Shown: in pieces, positions 25,581-33,586 of the stretch
Position numbering within the stretch: the first letter of the stretch is position 1
How the letters are laid out: each line of letters opens with the position of its first letter
NCBI RefSeq assembly: GCF_013402815.2
Contig: NZ_CP058601.1
Span: 1 to 64,000 of the forward strand
Direction: 5' to 3'
Source of the DNA: Natrinema halophilum
GTDB taxonomy: Archaea; Halobacteriota; Halobacteria; Halobacteriales; Natrialbaceae
DNA length: 64,000 nt
Position numbers and translations under genes: made by a program
The notes under the pieces: model-generated
Told to the model about the DNA's origin: nothing
The model's input: only the letters and a program-made list of their open reading frames with translations
Database searches by the model: none

Positions 25581-27146
25581 CTACGGAAGGGGGCGGGGAT
25601 CCGCTACCCCGAGGTCCGAAGCAGTATAATAATGAGGTGTTGGCGTATAAGTCGTGCCGTCAACAGTCAGTGAATTGTAGACAACGACGTCATACCCGGA
25701 GTGTTCCGTGGCAAATTCCCATCCGTCTGCAATCACCTCTGTTCCCTCTTTGAACGTATACGGTGTATCGTACTTGTTTCGTGATTCGTTATCGTCGTAC
25801 CAATAACAATCTTTTATCTCAACTGTCGGGCTCTTGCGTCCGCTCACTCTCGCAGCCGCTCCAATCGTGTCCATTCCGCTGAGTCCATCGAGCCAGCCCG
25901 TCTTCATCACGACTCGCTCCAGTGTAGCGTGCTCGAGGAACTTTCGAACGTCGATAGCTCTCAAAAAGAAGCTCGTGTCGATCTCTAATCCGATAACTTC
26001 GACGTTCTTTCCTTCCTCGAGGGTTAGCGCACGTGCGGTATGAAGGCCGTGCATGTCTCCGGGGGGTTCTAGCCACTCGGCAGCGGACCATCCCGATGAA
26101 TTCGCTAGCGCTTCCGCCCGGTCCAACCAATAGCCGTCGTATACGACCCGCCCGCCGATTATTTTGTCGTTGCCGCCGATTCGCATCGCGCAGTTGCGAG
26201 CCTCACAGTTCCAGAGGATGTTTTCGGAAACCATACTGGGCGAATCCGGTTGTGGTTCGTCGGCTTTCCGCTTGTTACCGAGGTACCATCCACTTCCGGG
26301 CGAGTTAGCTACGGAACAGTCCTTGTATACGGCGGTACCGTAGTGGTTGTGGGCATTTCCAAACGGGATACCCTGGTAAAACTTGACAGAAGGTGCCCCG
26401 TCGGTAACGGCCTCGATCGCTCGCTGGGGATGAATTTCCATCCCGTCATCGAGTTTTACCCGATGATGGAACGCTGTGCCGTCTTCAGAAGTGATATCGA
26501 CGAGCCACGTACAGTATCCACCAACCGCAGTGGGGCTGCCATCTACAGTCTGATATCGTTTGCGCTTCCCTTTCAGAACGACGTTGTGCGCCCAGAATTC
26601 GTCTTCGACGAACAGTCTGATGATCCCGGCATCCGGGGTGTGTCCTTCTGCCGTCGTTCCGGAAATATCGAAGACAACATTGTAGAGATACCCGGAATTC
26701 ACCCGATTTTCCACCTTGCTTTGCTTCGACTGGAAGAAAATCGCTTTGCCGTGTCCTTTTCGTATCTCCTCGAATCGTATCGTCGCGGGATCAGATTCGT
26801 TGCCCACGATGCCGAAGACTTGGTGTTCGGATCTCAACTCGACGGGGAGATTCTTCTCCTTGAACGTGTACGTTTCAGAGCCGAGGTCGACGATCTCACC
26901 TCTGTCCGCTGCGCCTTGAATTATACTCGTTAAACTTTCCTCCGGATACGTTTCGTATGCTTTCGTCACTCCGAGATCGTCTATCTCTCGTGGATCCGGT
27001 GGCATTTCGTGCCACAGGCCCCTGGCGTCGGGGGGTACGTCATCAGTATCGACGCCACCAGCGGTATTGAGTTTATTCAGACGCTGGCGCTTCATCTCTC
27101 TGTACGACGCGATACTCGCCTCGATTTGGTCGATAGTGTTCTCCAT
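25581..27146 (-). CDS. Beta-helix (pectate-lyase-like fold) protein
   Basis: This 521-aa protein starts with a charged helical segment (IDQIEASIASYREMKRQRLNKLN). A long beta-rich body follows, with repeated short strands and Asn/Gly turns (NILWNCEARNCAMRIGGNDKIIGGRVVYDGYW, VEVIGLEIDTSFFLRAIDVRKFLEHATLERVVMKTG), characteristic of right-handed parallel beta-helices. It resembles Pectate_lyase_3/viral tailspike-type proteins. No signal peptide is seen. ATG 27146 is chosen; a GTG at 27152 is possible. It lies 9 bases downstream of the Tat-protein gene on the same strand. Base composition is more AT-rich than neighbours, which suggests transfer. A polysaccharide-binding or degrading role is plausible but unproved; catalytic residues could not be assigned. 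Confidence 0.72.
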   Translation of the reverse strand: MENTIDQIEASIASYREMKRQRLNKLNTAGGVDTDDVPPDARGLWHEMPPDPREIDDLGVTKAYETYPEESLTSIIQGAADRGEIVDLGSETYTFKEKNLPVELRSEHQVFGIVGNESDPATIRFEEIRKGHGKAIFFQSKQSKVENRVNSGYLYNVVFDISGTTAEGHTPDAGIIRLFVEDEFWAHNVVLKGKRKRYQTVDGSPTAVGGYCTWLVDITSEDGTAFHHRVKLDDGMEIHPQRAIEAVTDGAPSVKFYQGIPFGNAHNHYGTAVYKDCSVANSPGSGWYLGNKRKADEPQPDSPSMVSENILWNCEARNCAMRIGGNDKIIGGRVVYDGYWLDRAEALANSSGWSAAEWLEPPGDMHGLHTARALTLEEGKNVEVIGLEIDTSFFLRAIDVRKFLEHATLERVVMKTGWLDGLSGMDTIGAAARVSGRKSPTVEIKDCYWYDDNESRNKYDTPYTFKEGTEVIADGWEFATEHSGYDVVVYNSLTVDGTTYTPTPHYYTASDLGVADPRPLP

Positions 27147-27155
27147 TGTCACACC

Positions 27156-28118
27156 CTAAACGCTCTCCGTCGTCGAAATTTCGAGGTTGTGATAATAATA
27201 GTGGGAATCGCTCGTGTCACTCGGGCCGTCGTAGTGCGTGAAATACGGGTTGTATCCGCCGTGAACCGTGACACCGTGTTTCGAATCACCGGTATACCCA
27301 TCGTACCCGCCTCGTCGAAGTTCGATGGCGTCGTCCGTCGGTTTATACGCACTATCCGGGGCCGGCTCGAGGTTGTCGTTCTCGTCTCCCTCGTTCCCCT
27401 TTTTGAAAGGAATCAACCGCGTCAGCAAGTACTCGCCAGGTTCTTCAGCCAGAAAGTCCAGAAAGATGGTCTGCTTTCTCCCGGTTGTCTGGATCGTAAT
27501 CGTATCGACCTGTTCGACCAGTTCGTCCGTCTCCGGATCGTACTCGTACAACGCAGGTGTAAACTGCCCTGCCAAATTAGCCTCGATTTGGCACTCACCC
27601 AGGTACAGCGGGCGGTCAGTCGCGAATCGAAGGCCAAACGAGCCGTGAAGATGAGGATCGCCGACCGGTTCGGCCGGTCCAACACGCCAGTTGTTCCCCG
27701 TGCCGCCGACGAGTTCGAGACGAGTCGTAGCTTCATCCAGCCGATTTTGGATCGTGTCCCCGATTTCACCGCCGCTGCTGCCGGGGACGGCGTTGAGTTG
27801 TCCCTCCGACACGGAGAGGTTTTCACCTGCCAGCGATTCGATGCGGTTTCCATCGGTCAGCGTCCCACCGATCGCCGCCACGTTCTGCAGATCGTTGTCG
27901 CTCAGGTCGATGGATTGACTCATATGTAACGCGCCGTCATCCGCCCTAACCGACCGGGAACCGACGCCGAGCGCACCTAGTCCAGCGACCCCAGCCAAAC
28001 CGAGCGTCCGACGTCTCGAAACGCCAGAGGACTCTCGAGCGTTCTCGCGTTCCTCGAGTTTTTCGTCGACAATACTCCCCACCAGTGCTTCCATTTCAGC
28101 GCGCTTTTGCCACGCCAT
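27156..28118 (-). CDS. Tat-exported beta-sandwich protein with an unusually long cytoplasmic head
   Basis: This 320-aa protein begins with about 33 helical, charged residues (KRAEMEALVGSIVDEKLEERENARES). Then comes a clear Tat motif SRRRTLGLAGVAGLGALG and an Ala-rich c-region. The exported part has repeated Asn/Leu/Asp strands (IDLSDNDLQNV, LTDGNRIESLAGENLSV). A beta-sandwich-like domain follows (PLYLGECQIEANLAGQFTPALYEYD, FLAEEPGEYLLTRLIPF), resembling carbohydrate-binding or appendage domains. It is followed after 9 bases by the beta-helix gene, so the two probably act together at the cell surface. No family is recognised. The AT-rich promoter region upstream and the lower GC content suggest an acquired module. 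Confidence 0.7.
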   Translation of the reverse strand: MAWQKRAEMEALVGSIVDEKLEERENARESSGVSRRRTLGLAGVAGLGALGVGSRSVRADDGALHMSQSIDLSDNDLQNVAAIGGTLTDGNRIESLAGENLSVSEGQLNAVPGSSGGEIGDTIQNRLDEATTRLELVGGTGNNWRVGPAEPVGDPHLHGSFGLRFATDRPLYLGECQIEANLAGQFTPALYEYDPETDELVEQVDTITIQTTGRKQTIFLDFLAEEPGEYLLTRLIPFKKGNEGDENDNLEPAPDSAYKPTDDAIELRRGGYDGYTGDSKHGVTVHGGYNPYFTHYDGPSDTSDSHYYYHNLEISTTESV

Positions 28119-28470
28119 AAAATTCCAACATTACAGTATGTGCATAAATTTTCCCATATGATATTAAAACATATTTTTATATACTAAATTTTAGGGATGG
28201 AATTACGATACATAACGGAGAAAAATCCGTCCAGTAACAGTAAAAAGTGACTCAGGTATCGGGTGTATGACATACAGTCCCAACGATATGGATCCGAAAA
28301 GTACAGCGGTTTTCCGTCCTGAGCTCGTCCAGAAGTGCGCTGCGACGAGTGACGGAAGAACTCGATTGAGTTTCCGTTTTCGAAAATATTCTTGTGGATT
28401 CATCACCGTATCCAACATCATACGAAACCGTTATTAGTCATACGCCCCACTCTTCGCACGACAGAGTACT
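28119..28470. other. AT-rich divergent intergenic region
   Basis: There are 352 bases between the Tat-protein start (leftward) and sufC (rightward). The stretch 28130-28200 is very AT-rich (ttttatatactaaatttt) and likely holds the leftward promoter. A leftward frame of 72 codons at 28203-28421 (MMLDTVMNPQEY...) exists, but it has weak codon bias and no recognised family; I do not call it a gene. Confidence 0.45.
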
Positions 28471-29376
28471 ATGGCACGTCTCCAACTAAACAACCTGCAT
28501 GCGGAAGTAGCGGAGGGCGACGAGAAGATCCTCGAGGGCGTCGACCTCGAGGTCGAATCGGGCGAGATACACGCCCTTATGGGGCCGAACGGCTCCGGGA
28601 AGTCGACGACCGCGAAGGTCATCGCGGGCCATCCCGCCTACGAGGTCACTGACGGTGAAGTCCTGCTCCACCTGGAAGAAGGCGAGTTCGGTGACGATAT
28701 CGATATCGACGAGGACCAGCGAACCTGGGATCTGCTCGATCTCGAGCCGAACGAGCGTGCCGCGATCGGCATCTTCCTCGGGTTTCAGTATCCGGCCGAG
28801 ATCGAAGGGGTTACGATGACGAACTTCCTTCGAACGGCACTAAACGCAAAGATCGATGAACGCGAAGAACTCTTCGAGGATGACGAAAGCGAGGAGGCAG
28901 ACGAAGACGACGGGTTCGAGACGTCCCCGATGGAAGGTCCCGCAGACGATGGTGACGTCGGCGTCGCCGAGTTCCAGGAAATCCTTCAGGAGAAGATGGA
29001 CCAACTGGACATGGACGAGAAGTTCGCCCAGCGATACTTAAATGCCGGCTTCTCAGGCGGCGAGAAAAAACAGAACGAGGTGCTGCAAGCAGCCATCCTC
29101 GAGCCGTCGATCGCTGTCCTCGACGAGATCGACTCCGGTCTCGACATCGACCGCCTTCAGGACGTCTCGAACGGAATCAACGCGCTTCGCGACGAGCAGG
29201 GAACCGGAATCCTACAGATCACCCACTACCAGCGCATCCTCGACTACGTCGAGCCGGATCACGTTCACGTAATGCTCGACGGCCAGATAGCCAAGAGTGG
29301 CGGTGCGGAACTCGCCAAGGAACTCGAGGACAAGGGCTACGACTGGGTCCGCGACGAAGTCTACGGCACCGCGTAA
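28471..29376 (+). CDS. sufC: SufC, Fe-S cluster assembly ATPase
   Basis: This 301-aa ABC-type ATPase has Walker A GPNGSGKST (38-46), the Q-loop GFQYPAEIEG, the Suf-specific signature FSGGEKKQNE and Walker B AVLDEIDSGLD. It forms the SufBC2D scaffold complex with the next two genes and powers Fe-S cluster assembly in the cytoplasm. It is longer than bacterial SufC (about 250 aa) because of an acidic insert (EREELFEDDESEEADEDDG) in the middle, a usual salt adaptation in haloarchaea. It is the first gene of sufCBD, with 60 bases to sufB. Confidence 0.97.
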   Translation: MARLQLNNLHAEVAEGDEKILEGVDLEVESGEIHALMGPNGSGKSTTAKVIAGHPAYEVTDGEVLLHLEEGEFGDDIDIDEDQRTWDLLDLEPNERAAIGIFLGFQYPAEIEGVTMTNFLRTALNAKIDEREELFEDDESEEADEDDGFETSPMEGPADDGDVGVAEFQEILQEKMDQLDMDEKFAQRYLNAGFSGGEKKQNEVLQAAILEPSIAVLDEIDSGLDIDRLQDVSNGINALRDEQGTGILQITHYQRILDYVEPDHVHVMLDGQIAKSGGAELAKELEDKGYDWVRDEVYGTA

Positions 29377-29436
29377 CCGGATTCGGCTAGAACAACCGTA
29401 ATAACGCTACAGCCGTAAACACAACTACATCAAACT

Positions 29437-30867
29437 ATGAGTTCCGATCAAGACCACCTACAAGAGACAGACACCGAGGCCCGGTTCGAGTTCAAGAAAG
29501 ACCAGAACGCCGCAGTTCGATCCGAGAAGGGCCTGACCGAAGAGGTCATTCGCATGATCTCCGACGACAAGGACGAGCCCGACTGGATGCTCGAGCGGCG
29601 CCTCCGCGCACTAAAGCAGTACCAGAACATGCCGATGCCGTCTGGCTGGCCCGGCATGCCGGATCTCTCCGAACTGGACGTCGAAGAGATCATCCCTTAC
29701 ATCCGCCCGGACGTCGACAAGCGTGAAGGCGTCGACGACTGGACGGAACTGCCCGACGAGATCAAAGACACCTTCGACAAACTTGGCATTCCGGAAGCCG
29801 AGAAGAACGCCCTCTCGGGCGTCGGCGCCCAGTACGAGTCCGAGGTCGTCTACCAGAACATGCAAGAGCAGTGGGAGGAAAAGGGCGTGATCTTCTGCAA
29901 CATGGACAAGGCCGTCCAGGAACACCCCGAGCTCGTCAAAGAGCACTTCATGACGACCTGCGTGCCGCCAAGCGACAACAAGTTCGCTGCGCTGCACGGA
30001 GCCGTCTGGTCCGGCGGATCGTTCGTCTACGTGCCCGAGGGCGTCACCGTCGAGATGCCCGTCCAGGCGTACTTCCGGATGAATTCGGAAGGGATGGGCC
30101 AGTTCGAACACACCCTCATCATCGCCGAAGAAGGGTCCGAGGTCCACTACATCGAAGGCTGTTCCGCCCCGAAGTACGGCACCCACAACCTCCACTCGGG
30201 CGGCGTCGAAGTCTTCGTCGGCGAAGACGCACACGTTCAGTACTCGACCGTCCAGAACTGGTCGAAAAACACCTTCAACCTCAATACCAAGCGCGCCATC
30301 TGTGAGGCAAACGGCACGATGGAGTGGGTCTCGGGAAGCATGGGCTCGAAAGCGACCATGCTCTACCCATGTACGATCCTCAAGGGACGCGGCGCGACCG
30401 ACACCCACATCACCATCGCCTTCGCCGGCGAGGGCCAGGACATCGACACCGGCGCGAAGGTCTACCACAACGCGCCCGACACGAGTTCGACCATCGAATC
30501 CAAGTCGATCTCCAAGGACGGCGGCCGCACCAACTACCGCGGCCTCGTCCACATCGCCGACGGTGCCGAGAACTCCTCGACCGCCGTCGAGTGTGACGCG
30601 CTGATGTTCGACAACGAGTCCACCTCGGACACCATGCCGTACATGGAAATCGAGGAATCGAAAGTCGACGTCGCACACGAGGCGACCGTCGGCAAGATCG
30701 GCGACGAGGACATCTTCTACCTCCAGAGCCGCGGTCTGGACGACGACGACGCCAAGAAGATGATCGTCGCCGGCTTCATCGAGCCGATCACGGAGGAACT
30801 GCCAATCGAGTACGCGGTCGAACTCAACCGCCTCATCGAACTCGAGATGGAGGGGAGCCTCGGATAA
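29437..30867 (+). CDS. sufB: SufB, Fe-S cluster assembly scaffold protein
   Basis: This 476-aa SufB/SufD family protein has an N-terminal helical region (ISDDKDEPDWMLERRLRALKQYQNMPMPSGWPG), typical SufB sequence (KGVIFCNMDKAVQEHPELVKEHF, VYVPEGVTVEMPVQAYFRMN) and a C-terminal beta-helix core (CDALMFDNESTSDTMPYMEI, VAHEATVGKIGDEDIFYLQSRG). SufB receives sulfur and is the main scaffold on which the cluster forms together with SufC and SufD. Length is as in other SufB proteins. One base separates its stop from sufD. Confidence 0.97.
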   Translation: MSSDQDHLQETDTEARFEFKKDQNAAVRSEKGLTEEVIRMISDDKDEPDWMLERRLRALKQYQNMPMPSGWPGMPDLSELDVEEIIPYIRPDVDKREGVDDWTELPDEIKDTFDKLGIPEAEKNALSGVGAQYESEVVYQNMQEQWEEKGVIFCNMDKAVQEHPELVKEHFMTTCVPPSDNKFAALHGAVWSGGSFVYVPEGVTVEMPVQAYFRMNSEGMGQFEHTLIIAEEGSEVHYIEGCSAPKYGTHNLHSGGVEVFVGEDAHVQYSTVQNWSKNTFNLNTKRAICEANGTMEWVSGSMGSKATMLYPCTILKGRGATDTHITIAFAGEGQDIDTGAKVYHNAPDTSSTIESKSISKDGGRTNYRGLVHIADGAENSSTAVECDALMFDNESTSDTMPYMEIEESKVDVAHEATVGKIGDEDIFYLQSRGLDDDDAKKMIVAGFIEPITEELPIEYAVELNRLIELEMEGSLG

Positions 30868-30868
30868 T

Positions 30869-32089
30869 ATGAGCGCCGGAACACAGGTACACGCCAATCT
30901 GACGGAAGAACAGGTCCGCCAAATCTCGGGAGAGCTCGACGAGCCTGACTGGCTCTTGGAGACCCGTCTCGAGGCACTCGACGCCCTCGAGGAGCTCGAC
31001 ATGCCGGACGTCATCCGGACGCCCGGCCGCGACTGGACGAACCTCCACGAACTGGACTTCGAGTCGCTCGTGGATCCGCTGAACGCGGCCGAAGACAAGG
31101 ATCAGGTCGGACCCGACGAGGCCGACGTTCTCCCGTGGTCTAAAGCGGTTCAGGAGCACGACGATCTCTTGCAGGAGCATTTCGGGTCCGTCGTCGACCC
31201 TCAAGAGAACTACCTGACGGCCCTCTCGACGGCGCTCTTTAGCACCGGAACGGTAATCTACGTTCCCGAAGGCGTCGACGCGGAAGACGTCACCGTCCGG
31301 ACCGAACAGAACTCGCGATCGCTGTTCAACTACACGCTCGTCGTCACCGAGGAATCGAGTTCGGTGACGCTCCTCGAGCGCCAATCGACCGGCGACGAAG
31401 CCGAGGAACAGTACTACAGCGGGATCGTCGAGGTCGTTGCCGGCGAAAACAGCTACGTTCAGTACGGTAGCCTCCAGAACCTCTCGGAGGAGGCTTACAA
31501 CTTCACCGTCAAACGCGGCGTCACCGACACCTACGCCACGATCGACTGGATCGAAGGCAACCTCGGCACGCAACTGACCAAGACGGAAGTTTCGACGGAG
31601 CTCGCCGGCGACTCCTCGGAAACGCAAATCGTCGGTGCATTCTACGGGCACGACGATCAGCACTTTGATCTCGATGCGAAAGTCTGGCACCGCGCCGAAC
31701 ACACCACGGCCGATCTCGTCACGCGCGGCGTTACCGACGACGTCGCTCGTTCGGTTTACGAAGGCGTTCAGGACGTCGGTGCCGACGCCTGGGATACGAG
31801 CTCCTACCAGCGCGAGAACACACTGATGCTCTCCGACGAGAGCGAAGCCGACGCGTCTCCGAAACTGATCATCAACAACCACGACACGGAGGCCAGCCAC
31901 TCGGCGACTGTCGGCCAGATCGACGAGGAGGACCTGCTGTACATGACCTCCAGAGGCGTCGGCCCGCGCGCCGCGCGGAATATGCTCGTCGAGGGCTTCT
32001 TTGTGCCCGTCCTGGAGGAAATCGACGTCGACGAACTCAGAGACGACCTCGAGGAACTGATCGCCGCGCGACTTCGCAACCGCGACTAG
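30869..32089 (+). CDS. sufD: SufD, Fe-S cluster assembly protein
   Basis: This 406-aa paralog of SufB shares the N-terminal DEPDWLLETRLEALDALEELDMP segment and the C-terminal beta-helix (KLIINNHDTEASHSATVGQIDEEDLLYMTSRG, ARNMLVEGFFVPVLEEI). The SufD-specific His of the SufB-SufD interface is conserved in this last region. It completes SufBC2D and is thought to help iron entry and clusters form on the scaffold. It starts directly after the sufB stop, so the three genes form one operon. No sufS or sufU gene follows in the window. Confidence 0.96.
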   Translation: MSAGTQVHANLTEEQVRQISGELDEPDWLLETRLEALDALEELDMPDVIRTPGRDWTNLHELDFESLVDPLNAAEDKDQVGPDEADVLPWSKAVQEHDDLLQEHFGSVVDPQENYLTALSTALFSTGTVIYVPEGVDAEDVTVRTEQNSRSLFNYTLVVTEESSSVTLLERQSTGDEAEEQYYSGIVEVVAGENSYVQYGSLQNLSEEAYNFTVKRGVTDTYATIDWIEGNLGTQLTKTEVSTELAGDSSETQIVGAFYGHDDQHFDLDAKVWHRAEHTTADLVTRGVTDDVARSVYEGVQDVGADAWDTSSYQRENTLMLSDESEADASPKLIINNHDTEASHSATVGQIDEEDLLYMTSRGVGPRAARNMLVEGFFVPVLEEIDVDELRDDLEELIAARLRNRD

Positions 32090-32448
32090 TCGCCGGTCGC
32101 TTGCGGACAGCTGTGCGATTTTTCCTGTGTTCGAATCGGTAGTTGCAAGAGCTGGGTACGGAGAGAGTGCGGGCTCTCGCCATCAGACGCTCGACCACGT
32201 CGCCTCGAACTGCTGTTGGCCGGGCTGGGCGAGGACGGGGAGAGAAAGCAGATACGAGAGGTAAATCGTCGACGAACCGGGGTAGCGGGAGGTAATTCCG
32301 AACGAGAGACGCGAACGACGGCGTTTTCCGTCCCCGGAAGACTCGATTCGAGTCATGTGCGTTCGTCCCATCGGACCGTCGAAACGGTACCGGCCGGTCG
32401 ATGCCAGCAATAGGGAAGCATAAGTACCGACGGTCCAGTAATTCACCC
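32090..32448. other. Intergenic region between suf and the ferritin-like gene
   Basis: This is a 359-base region. It ends in a clear promoter (TATA box at 32419). A leftward frame of about 60 codons at roughly 32183-32371 has no recognisable features. No RNA gene or operator was found; in particular there is no TTAGG/CCTAA palindrome here. Confidence 0.4.
32419..32428 (+). promoter_or_regulatory. TATA box of the ferritin-like gene
   Basis: cataagtacc ends 21 bases upstream of ATG 32449, which implies a leaderless or nearly leaderless transcript. It is identical to the box at 2471-2480. Confidence 0.55.
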
Positions 32449-32943
32449 ATGAGTTTGGGACAGCGTGTCTCGAGCGATCATCAGCTGACCCGACTGCTCC
32501 AGATCGGGGTCGTATTGGAGGAAGTCGTCGAGTCACGCGCCGCCCACCACATCGACTCGCTCCCTCCGGAAGAGCGGGCGGAATTCGACGAAGAAGTAAA
32601 AGAGTTGCTTGCGGAGGCCGCGGCAGAGTCGGCTGAGCACCGCGAGCGACTCGAGGCACTGATCGACGATCTCGAGGCTGAAACGGTCGGGTACGAGGAG
32701 ATTAACGCACTGGTCGACGCCCAATACGGGCCGCCGGAGGACACGGACGGCGTCCTCTACGATCAACTGGCGAACGAAGAGACCGCGTACAAATTTTACG
32801 ACGACCTGATCGGCGCAATCGAAGCATCCGATGCGGAGTTTGCCGTCGACCGCGAGCGACTACTCGAGACGCTGTATTCGATTCGCGAGGAGGAAAAGAA
32901 CGGCGTCGAAGAAGTAACGGAGATTATGGAACACAGAGTATGA
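32449..32943 (+). CDS. Ferritin-like (rubrerythrin-type) domain protein
   Basis: This 164-aa, mostly helical protein has E-rich helices carrying the spaced Glu/His residues of a four-helix di-iron bundle (GVVLEEVVESRAAHHID, AAAESAEHRERLEALI, LANEETAYKFYDDLIGAIE, IREEEKNGVEEVTEIMEHRV). The fold suggests a di-iron protein for iron or peroxide handling. The ATG at 32449 is chosen because the TATA box sits 21 bases before it. It is followed after 121 bases by a DtxR-type regulator on the same strand, consistent with a metal-homeostasis pair. Whether it oxidises or stores iron cannot be told from sequence. Confidence 0.8.
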   Translation: MSLGQRVSSDHQLTRLLQIGVVLEEVVESRAAHHIDSLPPEERAEFDEEVKELLAEAAAESAEHRERLEALIDDLEAETVGYEEINALVDAQYGPPEDTDGVLYDQLANEETAYKFYDDLIGAIEASDAEFAVDRERLLETLYSIREEEKNGVEEVTEIMEHRV

Positions 32944-33064
32944 TCGGGACGACCGTGCCGAACGAACCTGATCCAATACCGTTCGGCGAGCGAACCAACG
33001 CCCGGATTCCACCACGCCGGCGAGGGGCTGACGCGGCACGAAGCCATACCGCTGGAGGGTTGTT

Positions 33065-33493
33065 ATGAACACTGCCGACCAATATCTCAAGGCTATCTAC
33101 CTGGCACAACGGATCGAAGACGGACCTGCATCGACTGGAACGCTCGCAGACTTACTCGAGGTGAGTCCGGCCAGCGTCAACGAAATGATCGGGAAGCTCG
33201 AGGAACGCGAGCTCGTCGACCACGAGAAGTACAAGGGGGCGAGTCTGACCGACGACGGTCTCGAACGCGCTCACAACGCCTTGCAAACCTACTGTATCAT
33301 CGAGCGCTTCCTCGCAAACGTTCTCGAGGTCGAGGAATTTCGCGACGAAGCGCGCGCACTGGAGAGCGTCATCGACGATACGGTCGCCGACCGACTCGAC
33401 ACGATCATCGACCGTCCCGATCAGTGTCCGGACTGTTTCGACCCCGAGGCGGACTGCTGTGAACTACTCGAGGTCGGCGGCCGCGCAGACTGA
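33065..33493 (+). CDS. sirR: DtxR/SirR-family metal-dependent regulator
   Basis: This 142-aa protein has an N-terminal winged helix (TADQYLKAIYLAQ, SGTLADLLEVSPASVNEMIGKLEERELVDHEKYKGASLTDDG) and the helical metal-binding/dimerisation domain (ALQTYCIIERFLANVLEV, ARALESVIDDTVADRLDTII). It ends in a Cys-rich tail (CPDCFDPEADCC). There is no C-terminal SH3/FeoA domain, so it is the short form. These proteins bind Fe(II) or Mn(II) and repress uptake genes when metal is plentiful. It follows the ferritin-like gene. The perfect TTAGGC/GCCTAA palindrome at 46431 is a candidate target (inference). Confidence 0.92.
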   Translation: MNTADQYLKAIYLAQRIEDGPASTGTLADLLEVSPASVNEMIGKLEERELVDHEKYKGASLTDDGLERAHNALQTYCIIERFLANVLEVEEFRDEARALESVIDDTVADRLDTIIDRPDQCPDCFDPEADCCELLEVGGRAD

Positions 33494-33586
33494 GTTCGCG
33501 GAGACAGTCGGCGTGGATACCAACGGCGACACGAAGAATACTCACCGCTTCGGCCGACACCGCCGTCGGTTTCGCGTCTGTGTTTG

